Shown one piece after another: positions 34,101 to 46,782 of a DNA stretch of 64,000 bases. The DNA lies in NCBI GenBank assembly GCA_029948255.1, contig JALIZF010001698.1, forward strand, positions 434,001-498,000, read 5' to 3'. The stretch is from Telmatactis stephensoni (taxonomy: Eukaryota > Cnidaria > Anthozoa > Actiniaria > Isophelliidae). A model generated the notes under the pieces. It searched no databases. It had not been told where the DNA came from and saw only the letters and a list, made by a program, of their open reading frames with translations. The translations under genes and the position numbers were made by a program. The first letter of the stretch is position 1, and each line of letters starts with the position of its first letter.

Positions 34101-37100
34101 TTTTATAAATAATTATATGATAAAACTATCTCTTACAGTAGGTAATACCCGTATGCAAATAAAATAAAACCTAACTTTTTGAGTCATATTCGACATTTTC
34201 TATTCAGATTATAGTTGCATCACAAATACTAAAGAAGTCTTTATGGATATCTAGCCACCGGGTGGTTTATGCGCCTTCCAGTAAACCTTTGATTGGCGCC
34301 GCAAAAATCTGTTCATCCTATCTCAGCTCGGAATGGCGATGTTTACGATAACCAGCTAAAGCTGTTCTAGTTTACTTTTACTTGACGTTTGATCTATTTT
34401 CGCTTTCTATTGTCTGTTTGTTTAAGTAAAAGTTTGTGAAAACTATGTGAGTCTCTAGCTGTGAAAACTGTCTTTGTTAACTGGTCTTTACAGGATCTCA
34501 AGGTCTTGAATAATATTTCAACAATACATAAGCGTGGATTCTGTTGACCTTAAAAAGCCAACTGGATGAAAATGGGACAAAATTGGAAAGTAATTGTTCC
34601 TAGATGAAGTAATTTTACGATAAATATAGATAAATATTTAAAACTCCCTTCCAAAAAACAATAGATTTGTGTACTTGACGATATCTCCTCGCAGTTTAGA
34701 TCAAAAAGCTAGACTTAATTTTATCTGTCTAATTTGAATGTAAAGAAAATGTGTAATTACTTAATGATTATTGCATCCAAATTCAATGCCTTTTGGACCG
34801 CCAGTACGGGAAGCCTTTTTGAATTCACTAAAATATTAAGAATAAGATATCATTAAGAAATTGTATTTTTACAAAGTCAATAATAAATCGCGGAACCTTC
34901 TATCAAAATGCTATGTCAAAACATCTATTTTTCATCTTAGCCGGTAAGATAGCTTCCCGAAAGCTACCAGATGTCTAATGCAATATGGTAATTGTCTTCG
35001 TATTCAACTAGTTTCGTTTTAATCAAGACAACCATCGCACACAGGACGTTATTCAGCAGCTGAATTTGGAGTTCTCCTGATTGGAAAGAAAATCTTGGGG
35101 TAATTATTGATCTATTATGAACTAGTTAACTACTAGGCCGGTTATTACAGGAACAGAGGTGAAAAAATATTTCAACTTTATTGGATAAATCTTTTTATAT
35201 TGGTTGTAATTCTTCAAGGTTCTAACATTGGTATTTTATTAGTGATTCTCTCTGATCGAGTTCTCTAACAATTACTGCATATGATTTGTTCACATGTGGA
35301 ATCATTATAGAGAACCTATATAAAAGTGATTGTCTACCATACATGAGCCTACATGCAAAATGGCGATTTGTACGCCTGCTTTTTCTATACCAAAAGCTAC
35401 TTTAGAAATGAGTTTTTGTAAAGACAATTCAAAGATCAATTGAATAACTGTATAGTTACTGAATAGAGTTGTGACAGTATCAGAATTAATTACTTTTATT
35501 GTAGTAAAGTAAGTCTCGTATTTCGTTTTAGTGGTCTTCTCCCACTGCAAACGTTTTCGAGAAACTTGACGATCACGTGACCGCCACACTTTGAAATTGT
35601 TTGTACGTCATCTTTGTTGATATATTTTAGTAAGATAACGAAAAACAATGAAACTACGTTATTTACAAGCTCGAAAATCTGTAGTTAGATATTTGACAAA
35701 GAAGAAAGAAAACTTAATATTCTTTCTGCTGCATGACCATTTGAAATTCACGCAAATTAGCTGAGCACTGCCTTTTTTATGTGGTTTATGATTCAAAATC
35801 ATATCAACAACTTGACTGATATTTTTTGGTGTTTTTATAAACATGAACTCTTTCACGACAGTAGTGTTCTACTTTAAAATTTTCATCAAACAATTGACAC
35901 AATTTTTAACTAAAAATGGTCCAGTGTTAAGAAGGGATTTAATCCAACAAATGTGCAAAACTCTAGTTGAGTGTTTTCTCGACTTCGCTGCGTTGTTTTG
36001 AAAGTCTCTCTGATGTTTTTACTGACACCAAGCGATAGTCAGCACAAATATATAAGTTGTTGGAATTCCTGTCAATTTTAAGACAAATTCCACTGATATA
36101 GTCAATAATGTCGCAGGCAGTTGGCATATATTTATACAGTTACCAATAACAACATAAAAATATTGTCAATTTCAACACGGTTAAAACTACGTACTACCTG
36201 CTACTGAGATAGGTAATACTCGTATGCAAATGAAATAAAACTCAACTTTTTGAGTCATATTCGACATTTTCTATTCATTTAGATTATTTTTATAGTTGCA
36301 TCACAAATACTAAAGAAATCTTTATGCATATCTAGCCACCGGAATTTTAAGAATCTGTTCATTGTATCTCAACTCGGAATGGAAATGTTTACGATGACCA
36401 GCTACTGCTCTTCTAGTTAATTTTACTTGAAGTTTGATCTATTTTCGCTTTCTATTGTCTGTTTGTTTAAGTAAAAGTTTGTGAAAACTCTGTGAGTCTC
36501 TGTGAAAACTGATTTTTGTTAACTGGTCTTTACAGGATCTCAAGGTCTTGAATAATATTTCAACAATACATAAGCGTGGATTCCGTTGACCTTAAAAAGC
36601 CAACTGCATGAAAATGGGAAAAAATTGGAAAGTAATTGTTCCTAGATGAAGTAATTTTACGATAAATATAGATAAATATTTAAAACTCCCTTCCAAAAAA
36701 CAATAGATTTGTGTACTTGACGATATCTCCTCGCAGTTTAGATCAAAAAGACTTAATTTTATCTGTCTAATTTGAATGTAGAGAAAATGTGTAATTACTT
36801 AATGATTATTGCATCCAAATTCATGGCCTTTTGGACCGCCAGTACGGGAAGCCTTTTTGAATTCACTAAAATATTAAGAATAAGAATATCAGTAAGAAAT
36901 TGTATTTTTACAAAGTCAATAATAAATCGCGGAACCTTCTATCAAAATGCTATGTCAAAACATCTATTTTTCATCTTAGCCGGTAAGATAGCTTCCCGAA
37001 AGCTACCAGATGTCTAATGCAATATGGTAATTGTCTTCGTATTCAACTAGTTTCGTTTTAATCAAGACAACCATCGCACACAGGACGTTATTCAGCAGCT

Positions 37101-39460
37101 GAATTTGGAGTTCTCCTGATTGGAAAGAAAATCTTGGGGTAATTATTGATCTATTATGAACTAGTTAACTACTAGGCCGGTTATTACAGGAACAGAGGTG
37201 AAAAAATATTTCAACTTTATTGGATAAATCTTTTTATATTGGTTGTAATTCTTCAAGGTTCTAACATTGGTATTTCATTAGTGAGTCTCTCTAATTGAGT
37301 TCTCCAACAATTACTGAATATGATTTGTTCACATGTGGAATCATTATAGAGAACCTATATAAAAGTGATTGTCTACCATACATGAGCCTACATGCAAAAT
37401 GGCGATTTGTACGCCTGCTTTTTCTATACCAAAAGCTACTTTAGAAATGAGTTTTTGTAAAGACAATTCAAAGATCAATTGAATAACTGTATAGTTACTG
37501 AATAGAGTTGTGACAGTATCAGAATTAATTACTTTTATTGTAGTAAAGTAAGTCTCGTATTTCGTTTTAGTGGTCTTCTCCCACTGCAAACGTTTTCGAG
37601 AAACTTGACGATCACGTGACCGCCACACTTTGAAATTGTTTGCACATCATCTTTGTTGATTTATTTTAGTAAGATAACGAAAAACAATGAAACTACGTTA
37701 TTTACAAGCTCGAAAATCTGTAGTTAGATATTTGACAAAGAAGAAAGAAAACTTAATAATCTTTTTGCTGCATGACCATTTGAAATTCACGCAAATTAGC
37801 TGCTGCCTTTTTTATGTGGTTTATGATTCAAAATCATATCAACAACTTGACTGACATTTTTTCGGTGTTTTCTTTAACATAAACTCTGTAACAAGAGTAG
37901 TGTTCTACTTTAAATAATTCATCAAACAATTGACACGATCTTTAATTAATTAAAAATGGTCCAGTGTTAAGAAGGGATTTTATCCAACAAATGTGCAAAA
38001 CTCTAGTTGAGTGTTTTCTCGACTTCGCTGCGTTGTTTTGTAAAGTCTCTATGATGTTTTTACTGCCACCAAGGGATACTCAGCACAAATAAATTGTTCG
38101 AATTCCTGTCAATTTTAAGACAAATTCCTCTGATATAGTCAATAATGTCGCACGCAGTTGGCATATTCATACATTTACCAATAACAACCTAAAATAGATT
38201 GTCAATTTACGACTTTACTTCAAAACGGATAAAACTACCTCTTACATAGGTAATACCCGTATGCAAATAAAATAAAACCTAACTTTTTGAGTCATATTCG
38301 ACATTTTCTATTCATTTCGATTATTTTTATAGTTGCATCACAAATACTAAAGAAATCTTTATGGATATCTAGCCACCGGATGGTTTATGCGCCTTCCGGT
38401 AAACCTTTGATTGGCGCCGCAAAAATCTGTTCATCGTATCTCAGCTCGGAATGGAGATGTTTACGATGACCAGCTAAAGCTGTTCTAGTTTACTTTTACT
38501 TGACGTTTGATCTATTTTCGCTTTCTATTGTCTGTTTGTTTAAGTAAAAGTTGTGAAAACTATATGAGTCTCTAGCTGTAAAAACTGTCTTTGTTAACTG
38601 GTCTTTACAGGATCTCAAGGTCTTGAATAATATTTCAACAATACATAAGCGTGGATTCCGTTGACCTTAAAAAGCCAACTGCATGAAAATGGGACAAAAT
38701 TGGAAAGTAATTGTTCCTAGATGAAGTGATTTTACGATAAATATAGATAAATATTTAAAACTCCCTTCCAAAAAACAATAGATTTGTGTACTTGACGATA
38801 TCTCCTCGCAGTTTAGATCAAAAAGACTTAATTTTATCTGTCTAATTTGAATGTAAAGAAAATGTGTAATTATTTAATGATTATTGCATCCAAATTCATG
38901 GCCTTTTGAACAGCCAGTACGGGAAGCCTTTTTGAATTCATTAAAATATTAGGAATAAGAATATCAGTAAGAAATTGTATTTTTACAAAGTCAATAGAAT
39001 ATCACGGAACTTTCTGTCAAAATGCTATGTCAAAACATTTATTTTTCATCTTAGCCAGTAAGATAGCTTCCCGAACGCTACCAGATGTCCAATGCAATAT
39101 GGTAATTGTCTTCGTATTCAACTAGTTTCGTTTTAATCAAGACAACTATCAGGCTTGTAACATGGTATATTTTGGTCTCACAGTGATCCCGGGATTTTAC
39201 GGAAATTTTGATCCCTTAGTCCATATTTTTAGAAATTTTTGATCCCTAATCCTTGGTGCAAAAAACTGAGCTGATCCCTGATCCTGACGTACCCAATGTC
39301 CCTGATCCTCGATCCCACCCATTTGATCCCTGAGCCCCGGCCCCTGATCCCATATACCATGTTACGAGCCTGAACTATCGCACACAGGACGTTGTTCAGC
39401 AGCTTACTTTGGAGTTCTCCTGATTGGAAAGAAAATCTTGGTACTCTTGGTAATCACTTT
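34100..39460. repeat. Tandem array of ~2.04-kb upstream units
   Basis: Anchors such as 'ggatctcaaggtcttgaata' at about 34493, 36536 and 38609 define two full units and a third partial one; a fourth dispersed copy starts at about 61810. Units 1 and 2 are nearly identical apart from scattered substitutions and small indels (for example at 37275-37320). Each holds the recurring upstream block, the CACGTG site and AT-rich filler, but no PAN or pentraxin exon. The array looks like amplified promoter and 5' sequence of the gene family, ending at the upstream region of copy D. Confidence 0.85.
39150..39372. mobile_element. 223-bp MITE with AACTAT target duplication
   Basis: The ends are CAGGCTTGTAACATGGTATA and its near-complement. 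The hexamer AACTAT flanks both sides (39144-39149, 39373-39378). Other block copies (for example 37064, 62850) read 'gacaac(t/c)atcgcacacagg' without it, giving clean empty sites. The interior repeats 'tgatccctgatcc'. Confidence 0.85.
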
Positions 39461-40055
39461 TATCGTACTTTTCCTTATTCAGTCTCGCTGTTTAAAACCT
39501 CTAGCAACTTAAGCTGCTGCATGGAGATCACTAACAATTTTGTATAGTATCAAAATTGGCTACTTTTATTGTATTAAGGCAAGTCTCGTACTTTGTCCAA
39601 AACAAATGTTAACGAGAAAATTGACGATCACGTGACCGCCAGGACTTTGATATTGTTTCACAATTTTTTTTCAATATCGAGTAATAAAGGCTAAAAGTGC
39701 CAAAAACTAGCCCCTTTTATAAGTTTTAATTTAAATTTTCGTTTTGGATTAACATTCAAATTCTATTTTTATCACTAGTTAAGAATTGATCTACTAAGAT
39801 ACAATGCCTGTTTATAAACAGTCTTTTGAGTTGTACAATGTGGTTATCCTGTATTTTTATTCAAATTTACATGGCAATTGAGCGATAGAAGGCCTAAAAC
39901 TCATTTTCGATACAAATTTTCACTTTGGATTATCACTTCTATTCAACTTTTATTAATTAAAACCACTTAAAAACAACCTAAACTTTCTGAAAGTAATAAC
40001 TTTAGCTTTGTACAACATATATTATTTAGTTAAATAGTTTTTGTTGCCCAGTGCT
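39461..40055. other. 5' region of copy D, shared with copy E
   Basis: Colinear with 62920-63530 upstream of copy E, with a CACGTG site near 39627. It ends exactly where the hAT-like element is inserted. No coding sequence; probably promoter or first-intron sequence. Confidence 0.55.
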
Positions 40056-40514
40056 CACGGGCGGATCTAGAGTAGTTCACTTAGCTTAGTTTCCGGAAAC
40101 TACTGAGATTTTTCCCAGAAAAAAGAATTATTGAGATAATAAAAAGAAATAATACAAATGGAACAAGCTAAAGCGTATTTTACCTTTATTTGGACGCCAT
40201 TTTGAATTATTTCCACAGGAAACCCACATGTTCCCAGGCTATTTTTGTAGCCTTTTCAAGTTTTGTTGAGGGAGGGGTCCCACAGGAATTTCTAGCTATC
40301 ACAACGTGTTAGTTCACAGTTTGGTATCCCTGTGTGAACTACTGCACCGGAAATAAAACACCCCGCCAGTAGTTTCCGAAGTGATTCACAGGAAGTCACC
40401 CCACAAGTGATTCACACAGGAAACCCACAGTCAAACCAAGCACAAATTTACCATTCCGACTTGATTCTGATTGGCTAAAATCGGCGTAAACTAGTCCAGA
40501 AACTACCGACAAAA

Positions 40515-40528
40515 GTATAAAAAGGCCA
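40515..40528 (+). promoter_or_regulatory. TATA-like box inside the hAT-like element
   Basis: 'agtataaaaaggcc' is a near-consensus TATA box in an otherwise AT-mixed stretch. If used, a transcript would start near 40550 and run toward copy D. It is sequence evidence only. Confidence 0.3.
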
Positions 40529-41060
40529 GTCTACCCTGGTGAGGTTCTTTGTTGTATCAGAGTGCTTCGAACTCGCAACGAAGAAAATTTAATGCATGAG
40601 CGAACTTTATTCTTCAATTGTGGAACTGCTGCGATTGAAATTCAACGTAAACAAGGAAATTAGGCAGACATTAAGCTCTAAGTTTACACTTGAGCTAACA
40701 GTTTCCTCGGTAAGCTATAATTTATATTGATAGCTGATGTTTATACGAGTAGTTTTACTGAAATGTTTATAATTACGCGAACTCTGACCTTCAAACAGTC
40801 CGTTGGAATTTGGTTTCTTGCTTCCCCCGCTTCAAAGAACCAACCACAAAATATACTCATAAAGATCTCTAAAATCCTAGAGCGATCTGTAACAGTGAAA
40901 TATAATTTCGGTAATAGAGATATTCGTATTCTTGATTTTCAGTAATATTGACGAAAGCTAATTTGGGTAAACCCGCTTGAGTGCTTTGAGTTCTCAAGAG
41001 TTCGCATGTCAGATTTTGAAAATTGTATTAATGTGTTTATTATAGATGCTAATGCTCAAA

Positions 41061-41110
41061 ATATGCAAAGCGTAAATGGTATCATACTACCATTTACGCT
41101 TTGCATATTA
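41061..41110. repeat. Near-perfect hairpin in the hAT-like element
   Basis: 'atatgcaaagcgtaaatggt' is followed after a short spacer by its complement, giving a stem of about 22 bp. It lies near the right end of the element and could be a subterminal foldback or a transcript hairpin. Confidence 0.7.
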
Positions 41111-41473
41111 GGATTTAATGATATTAAGTTTCGGTCGAATTGGAAACTACTCGGTCAAAATGCTAGATCCGCCCCTGGTGCTTGAACGTGAAAAAATCTC
41201 CTATGACGCCTATTTTTGAGCATTATTACATTAAAATATAAGGTCTCTGCAAAACTTTTTCGGGAGAGTTGTTGAATTTTGGCCTTTCCTGAATTTTTTA
41301 TCGGGCTTTTAATGCACATATCCTAAGTTCTGGCCGAGCGAAGAAAGGGACTGGGTCCCGTCACGGTAGTGACGTCACGGGAGTAAGTTGCCAAGCGTCT
41401 TCACACACAACTTCTTGGAAAGTGAGCTTTTAGAGCAATTTTACTTGTGATTTTTGTTCAAATATCCTTCATA

Positions 41474-42598
41474 ATGTCAGATATTTCCTCGTGTTCAGAC
41501 GAAAGTATCTCCTCTGATGATTCAGAGTATAATTATATCCCCGGATACTTGGCAATCGAGGCCGAAATTAACACACAAACAACAACAGATGAGATGGGTG
41601 ACGAACAAGATACCGGGCCATATTCAAACGAGCCACTAGCGGACGAAGAGTGGACCAAAGAATATAAAAAACGTCTTGAAGAAAAAAAGAAAAGAAACAA
41701 GATGCTAAGCAGTCGTTTAGAGGGTGTCGAAGCTACAGAAAAATGGTAAGTCTGCAAGCGTTACTCGACTTGTTGTTTATAAACTTACTTCTCAGCTCGC
41801 CGACGTACGTAAAGCGAGCTCCGTACGTACAGCTTTTCCTTTTGGCTAAAAGTATTTTAATCTAAATTGTTTTTTCAAAGTTTTATTTATACTTTTAGGT
41901 GTTCTTGTGGTAATTGCAGTACTCAGTATCTCATGAACTATAAAGAATGTCATTGCTGTCAAGAAATAGAGCAATGTTTGGAAGCACTTAGTTCGCCAAC
42001 AGTATTGGAGGATACGAAAGAAATCATGGGTTGTATAACCCAACATCCTGGATTTCCTTCTGTGTGCCTAGACAAATGGGTGTTGAGATTAGCAGCCAAT
42101 AAATATAGAAGGATTGACGGGAAAAGTTATACAATTACAGGATCAGAGGAGGCGTAAGTACAGCTATTAAAAGTAGTACTTATGGTTTGGAAGTGAATAA
42201 AAGCCTTGCATAAGAACTTACTGTATTTGGACCCTGTATTTGCTGATTACAACAATCTAAACAAACTAAAGGGAAAAGCAGTCTAAACTATACTTGTTTT
42301 GTGTATCATCAACTTCTTTGCAATGTTGTGTAAACCATTACCAGCATCAACCTTAAAGTTCATAGTTCCATGTCTGATGAAATGATTTTGTAATTGCTCT
42401 TTGTTCAGATTTCTTAGAAGCATATCTTATAGAGAATTTATCCACTTGGTGTTTGGAAAGCTAGGAAGAGACAGAGTACCACTACCAGCATGTGCCTACC
42501 ATTCCATTAGAAAGACATTTAAAGCATTGTGTGAGGAATTTGTAGGATTTGAAGACGACGACGATGATGATGATGATGATGATGATGAATTTGACTAA
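41474..42598 (+). CDS. P2X7 C-terminal ballast-like domain protein carried by the transposon
   Basis: Exons are 41474-41745, 41899-42153 and 42409-42598, giving 717 nt and 238 residues; all junctions have GT-AG ends and matching phases (2 and 2). Residues 1-60 are acidic and Ser-rich. About 60-90 is a charged segment (KKRLEEKKKRNK), possibly coiled coil. From W91 the domain reads WCSCGNC, then a CHCCQEIEQC segment, CITQHPGFPSVCLDKWVL, SYREFIHLVFGKLGR, and LPACAYHSIRKTF, ending in an Asp-rich tail. This spacing of WCxCGxC, CC, CIT, the Arg-Tyr-Arg segment and the LPxC...IR motif matches the zinc-binding, guanine-nucleotide-binding 'ballast' of vertebrate P2X7 receptors. Channel transmembrane parts are absent. 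Its role in the element is unknown; DNA, RNA or nucleotide binding, or an accessory role in transposition, are possible. No stops or frameshifts. Confidence 0.85.
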
Positions 42599-42995
42599 AA
42601 ACTATTCTGACTTCTTTTCATTTTGCAAATACTACCAGAATGCTTTACAAATTTTCATTCTTATTCAGGGTTTTATAACCTTTTGAGAATAGTAAAAATA
42701 TTAGCACTAAATTTTTTTGTTTACATTACAAAAGATTGGTAATAGTTGTTTAGTAATTTTATTTTCTTATTCATAAATTCCAAATAATGAAAATAACTTT
42801 ACAAAGTAAAGTAGGCAGAGCATTTTGGTAGTCATTGTTCAAATTCTTGGATGATGATGATGATGATGAAATTAATAATATTTAGTCTATATGTGCACAA
42901 TACTTAAAAACACTGTAAAATTTGTAAAAATTCATTTTTAATATTCTTATAAACAACTTTGTAAATAGGTAAACTTGTGGGCAAAAAGTTGAATC

Positions 42996-43174
42996 AGAAA
43001 GGACTATACGAGAAGTATCTTGATCATTTTATTTAGTCAGATATTTCGGCTAATAGCTGTAGCCATCATCAATGACAATGATTGTGAAGCTAAGATGAAT
43101 TTACATAATCAATTCAACAACAACAACAACAACAAAAAATGATCAAGATACTTCTCGTATATTCCTTTCTAACT
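42996..43174 (-). mobile_element. Small foldback with Penelope-like hammerhead remnant
   Basis: The inverted ends share 'gagaagtatcttgatcattt' (about 43012 and 43155). On the minus strand the middle reads TTGATGATGGCTACAGC followed by TATTAGCCGAAATATC: a GGCTA/TAGCC stem closed by GATGA on one side and GAAA on the other, as in hammerhead ribozymes of Penelope-like elements. The first core base is T instead of C. It lies just past the ballast gene stop. Confidence 0.45.
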
Positions 43175-43666
43175 TTGTAAATATAATACCCTTAATAAAA
43201 TGATTTATTGATGAAAGTATTTCTATAGACATGTTTTGCCATAGTCAAAATATCATCTCACTGATGCATTTAATTTCCTTTCCCTCAAATTTCATGTTAT
43301 TTTTTGTGGTTGGTTTGACTGGGAAAAGGGAATAGTAAATGATATTATGAATGTCAGGTAATATTGCCATTCTTGGTATATCATCATGTACAGAAGATAC
43401 AAAGTTTATATACAAAAACAAATCTAAATTTTGTGGAAAAGAACTGGACTACATTCAAACAGGAACCTCTATTAGACTAGTGGCTATTTCATGGTTTTTT
43501 TTTTTGCAATCTAGTACAGTAAAGATGGCTTCATAGGTAATTTTTAACTATCAGTCACAAAAAGTATTTGTTGTCCAGTACATGGTGGTAATCGGGTAGT
43601 GAAGTCACCCTTGGGGTATTTTTATTTTTGCTAACTTTCTGAAATCTCATTGAGTTACTTTTCTAA

Positions 43667-46600
43667 TCATTGATTTCTAGGGCAATCTCTCACATTTTTG
43701 TGGCCCTTCATGGGATTTTTGCATATGGTGCAGTGTGGCTGAGACCTTTTACCAGCAGGCAGTGTGTTTCTTGTAGCACCATCTCCATCTTGAGGCTCTG
43801 AAAGACAAGAGTGCAGTGACAATGTATGTACTACAATATAAGCATTTTCAGGGGACAGGAAATTTCTTTTGAAAAAAATGTTTCATCTTATTTTTTGGTA
43901 ATAATAGCCCACTGTCAATATTGGTTGAGTGATGGTGAACAATGTGGCAAAGTTGAGTCTCAGAGGAACAATGATTTCTCCATTGTTGGGGCAGAACAGA
44001 ACCTTGTTTTGAATCAGCTTGTGCACAATCATTCGTCCATAACTAATATTGAAAGCATCAGATTACTTTGTTACCTGGTACAGCTGTGGCAGGCACATCT
44101 TCAACAACCATACTTTTCCTTTTATTTCGTTTTTGGATGGCTTCCTCTCTTGTTTCTTTTTCAAACATGGTGTTCATTGGCTCTGGAGTCATTGCATCAA
44201 GCTCTTCCAGGCCAAGTGCAAGTGTTTTCTGTTGTTGTGCTGTGAGGAATGTTTGATATATTTCTTCAATGTAATCTGTGGGTTTTTGGTAGAAAAATAT
44301 CTTTTAAAAAGCTGTTCATTTGCAGGAGGTCAACTTGACTGTAAGTTGCTTTTTATACTTGCCAAAATTTGGTTCTACTTTGACACTCTTGACCGTTGCT
44401 TCCCCATTCTTGAACTTTGGGTACACTATTTTGACTTGTTCTGTTCCATCTTCATTCAGTTTTGACTCACGGTACAAGTTGTTGTTAAAGTGTACAGCTG
44501 CAATTATGTGACTTCAAAAAAGAAAACAAAGAGAAAGAAAGATCAAAAGAGTTCTCTGAGTTTGAAAAGCCGGTGGGGGTATTATCTCCTCCTACTTAAA
44601 GCCACCAGGAATGATACATATGAAGGGCTCCTAATGAAAATGGCCTAAGATACTTTTTCAGAAAGTTCATTACTCAAATGGTCCAAATTGGCATCAATGG
44701 CCTTTCTTTCTAAGCTAGATATAAATGGTCAATCATCTAGGAAAACATCATGTTTCACACCTACTTACCGACAAAGCAATCCAGGATAAGAGTACGCAAT
44801 CATTTTGGGGGCATACTGATTGACAACTGAATGGAACCCCTCTAAACAACTTGTTTGGGCCTGTGGGGAAGCTTGCTTTATTCCCTTTATCAAAGATTTT
44901 TTTGTTAAAGCAGCAACAAGCCGGTCATGAACAACAGTATCTGAAATCAAACAGATAAAACAACATGAAAACATCAACTAAAATTTGCGCCAGTATATTA
45001 TCTAGTAGAATCAAACATTTTGGCCATTGTGCATAACATACTAAGAAGACAAACCTTCTTCTAGCCACCTTCGTTCCTCAATATTGTCAGCATGTGCACA
45101 CTTGTTAAACATTGCATCAGGCAAATTCTTATGTTTGTTAACCACATGACTTAAAAAGGATTTGAATTTTGCCCATATTACATTTCCATTGCCAGAGTGA
45201 GTTGAAGTTGCACTCCACAAAAGATGGTTTTGGCAGGGGCGTATCCATCCAGTAAGATCTGAGCAGTCTTTTTCTTTGCTGATCTTTGTCAATACCTTGT
45301 TAATCTCTAGTGAAATATGAAAACAAGCATGAGATCATCTCTTATGTTACTAATTTTTCAGGGTGCATGTTTTACAAATCAAATTCAAGAGCTCTAACAA
45401 AAATAACACTATCAAAAATTGGGGTAGCTCACACCCTTTCTTGCAGTACAAGTGCTTAATCATGAAGGGTACAGCTCAGCATGATTGGGTCAAAGGTATA
45501 CAAGGGTACTTTCATTACAAACAGTGTAATTATGCATTTACATACAAATCTACACACACATGTAGCAACCACCATACAATCCATGTCAATATTGCAATTT
45601 CACTGAGAGAGAGGAAAACCAAATTACCCAGAGAAAAAAACCCTTGAAGCAAGGGAGTGAACAAACAATACACTCAAGCCACATGTACAGTAATGCCCTA
45701 TCCAGAGATCAAAGTCAGGGCCACAGAGGTGTCAGACTGGCTGTCTCACCACTTGGTCACCCTTGCCTCCCATCATTTAAGTGTATAGTTTTTGTGATTT
45801 CACTGCCATCCCTAAAAAGACACATCACAAAATCCCAAAACCAAATAAATACTGGCAAAACAACAAGTACACCAGAGAGTAGCAAAACTGTTTTTCATGA
45901 AAATGCAGCTTACTTTTTTTTAGATGCCATAGGTCGAAGTAATGCTTGATGTTTTTGCATCTTTCCCTCATGTGCTTGACAATCGATGTATGTCTGTCAG
46001 AGATGAACGCTGATATTGTCAGCCCACTACCAAGCAGATATGCCATAGAGTCCTGGAACCCAAGGTATTCCATGGCTGGGCTGCTTCCAGCAACATTTCT
46101 CTAGAGAGAATAGATAAGCATGAAATTATTTACCCTTTCAGTCTGTGATCTCACTGACATTTATTTTATTTATTTGCTTTTGCCAAAATAAATGTCATGT
46201 CATTTGGCAATGTTGTGTTGCAGGTAAATAAATGTGAATCTCTGATACAATTTCACCATTGTTTGGTCATAGCTTAGATGATTTAGTGCCAACATTTTTT
46301 GACACATAACAGGTATGCATGATCTGACCTTACACTTGATAAGCATAACAAACTAATGATGATCAACTAGACAAACAAATCCATTTCTATCCATTCCCTC
46401 AATCCATTTAGTTTAAAGCCCTTCTCAAATGGAACTTGCCTGGACTAAAGAAAAATAGAAGATGAAAGGAATAGTGCATGAAAATATTGTGTACGCACAG
46501 TATTTTGCACTATGCCCCATGCTGTCGTGCCTTCCATCTCCAGCTACCACTACATCATTACCACTGTCTTTCAACTTCCTCATCAATTTCTCTTGGTAAG

Positions 46601-46747
46601 TTTTCCAGTACAAGTAGACTGTAGGAAAAAGCTTCCCCTAAACAAAAGAAAGAAACACATTTACAACATTATCATCATATTTTCACAGTGCGCCAAACTT
46701 TGCAGATGTTCAAAATACATGTGCAAAATTTGGCGCACTGTGAATAT

Positions 46748-46782
<35 letters not shown>

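Larger units (their letters stand above)
40056..41177. mobile_element. 1122-bp hAT-like non-autonomous element
   Basis: The ends CACGGGCGGATCTAG and CAGGGGCGGATCTAG are inverted, and GTGCT is duplicated at the flanks (40051-40055, 41178-41182). The empty site is at about 63525-63535. CAGNGGCGGATC ends are typical of hAT elements; a 5-bp duplication is shorter than the usual 8. It has a TATA-like box (agtataaaaagg, about 40515) followed by a 23-codon frame from 40593. No transposase was found. Confidence 0.75.

Noticed and set aside
39180..39360. Repeated 'gatccctgatcc' as a CRISPR-like array
   Set aside because: Repeats are short, irregular, without uniform spacers, and lie inside a MITE in an animal genome.
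41447..41473. Upstream in-frame extension of the ballast protein
   Set aside because: It would begin at a GTG codon; the first ATG in frame (41474) is the expected eukaryotic start.
43826..44515. Plus-strand open frames of up to 139 codons
   Set aside because: They are antisense shadows of transposase exons 9 and 10.
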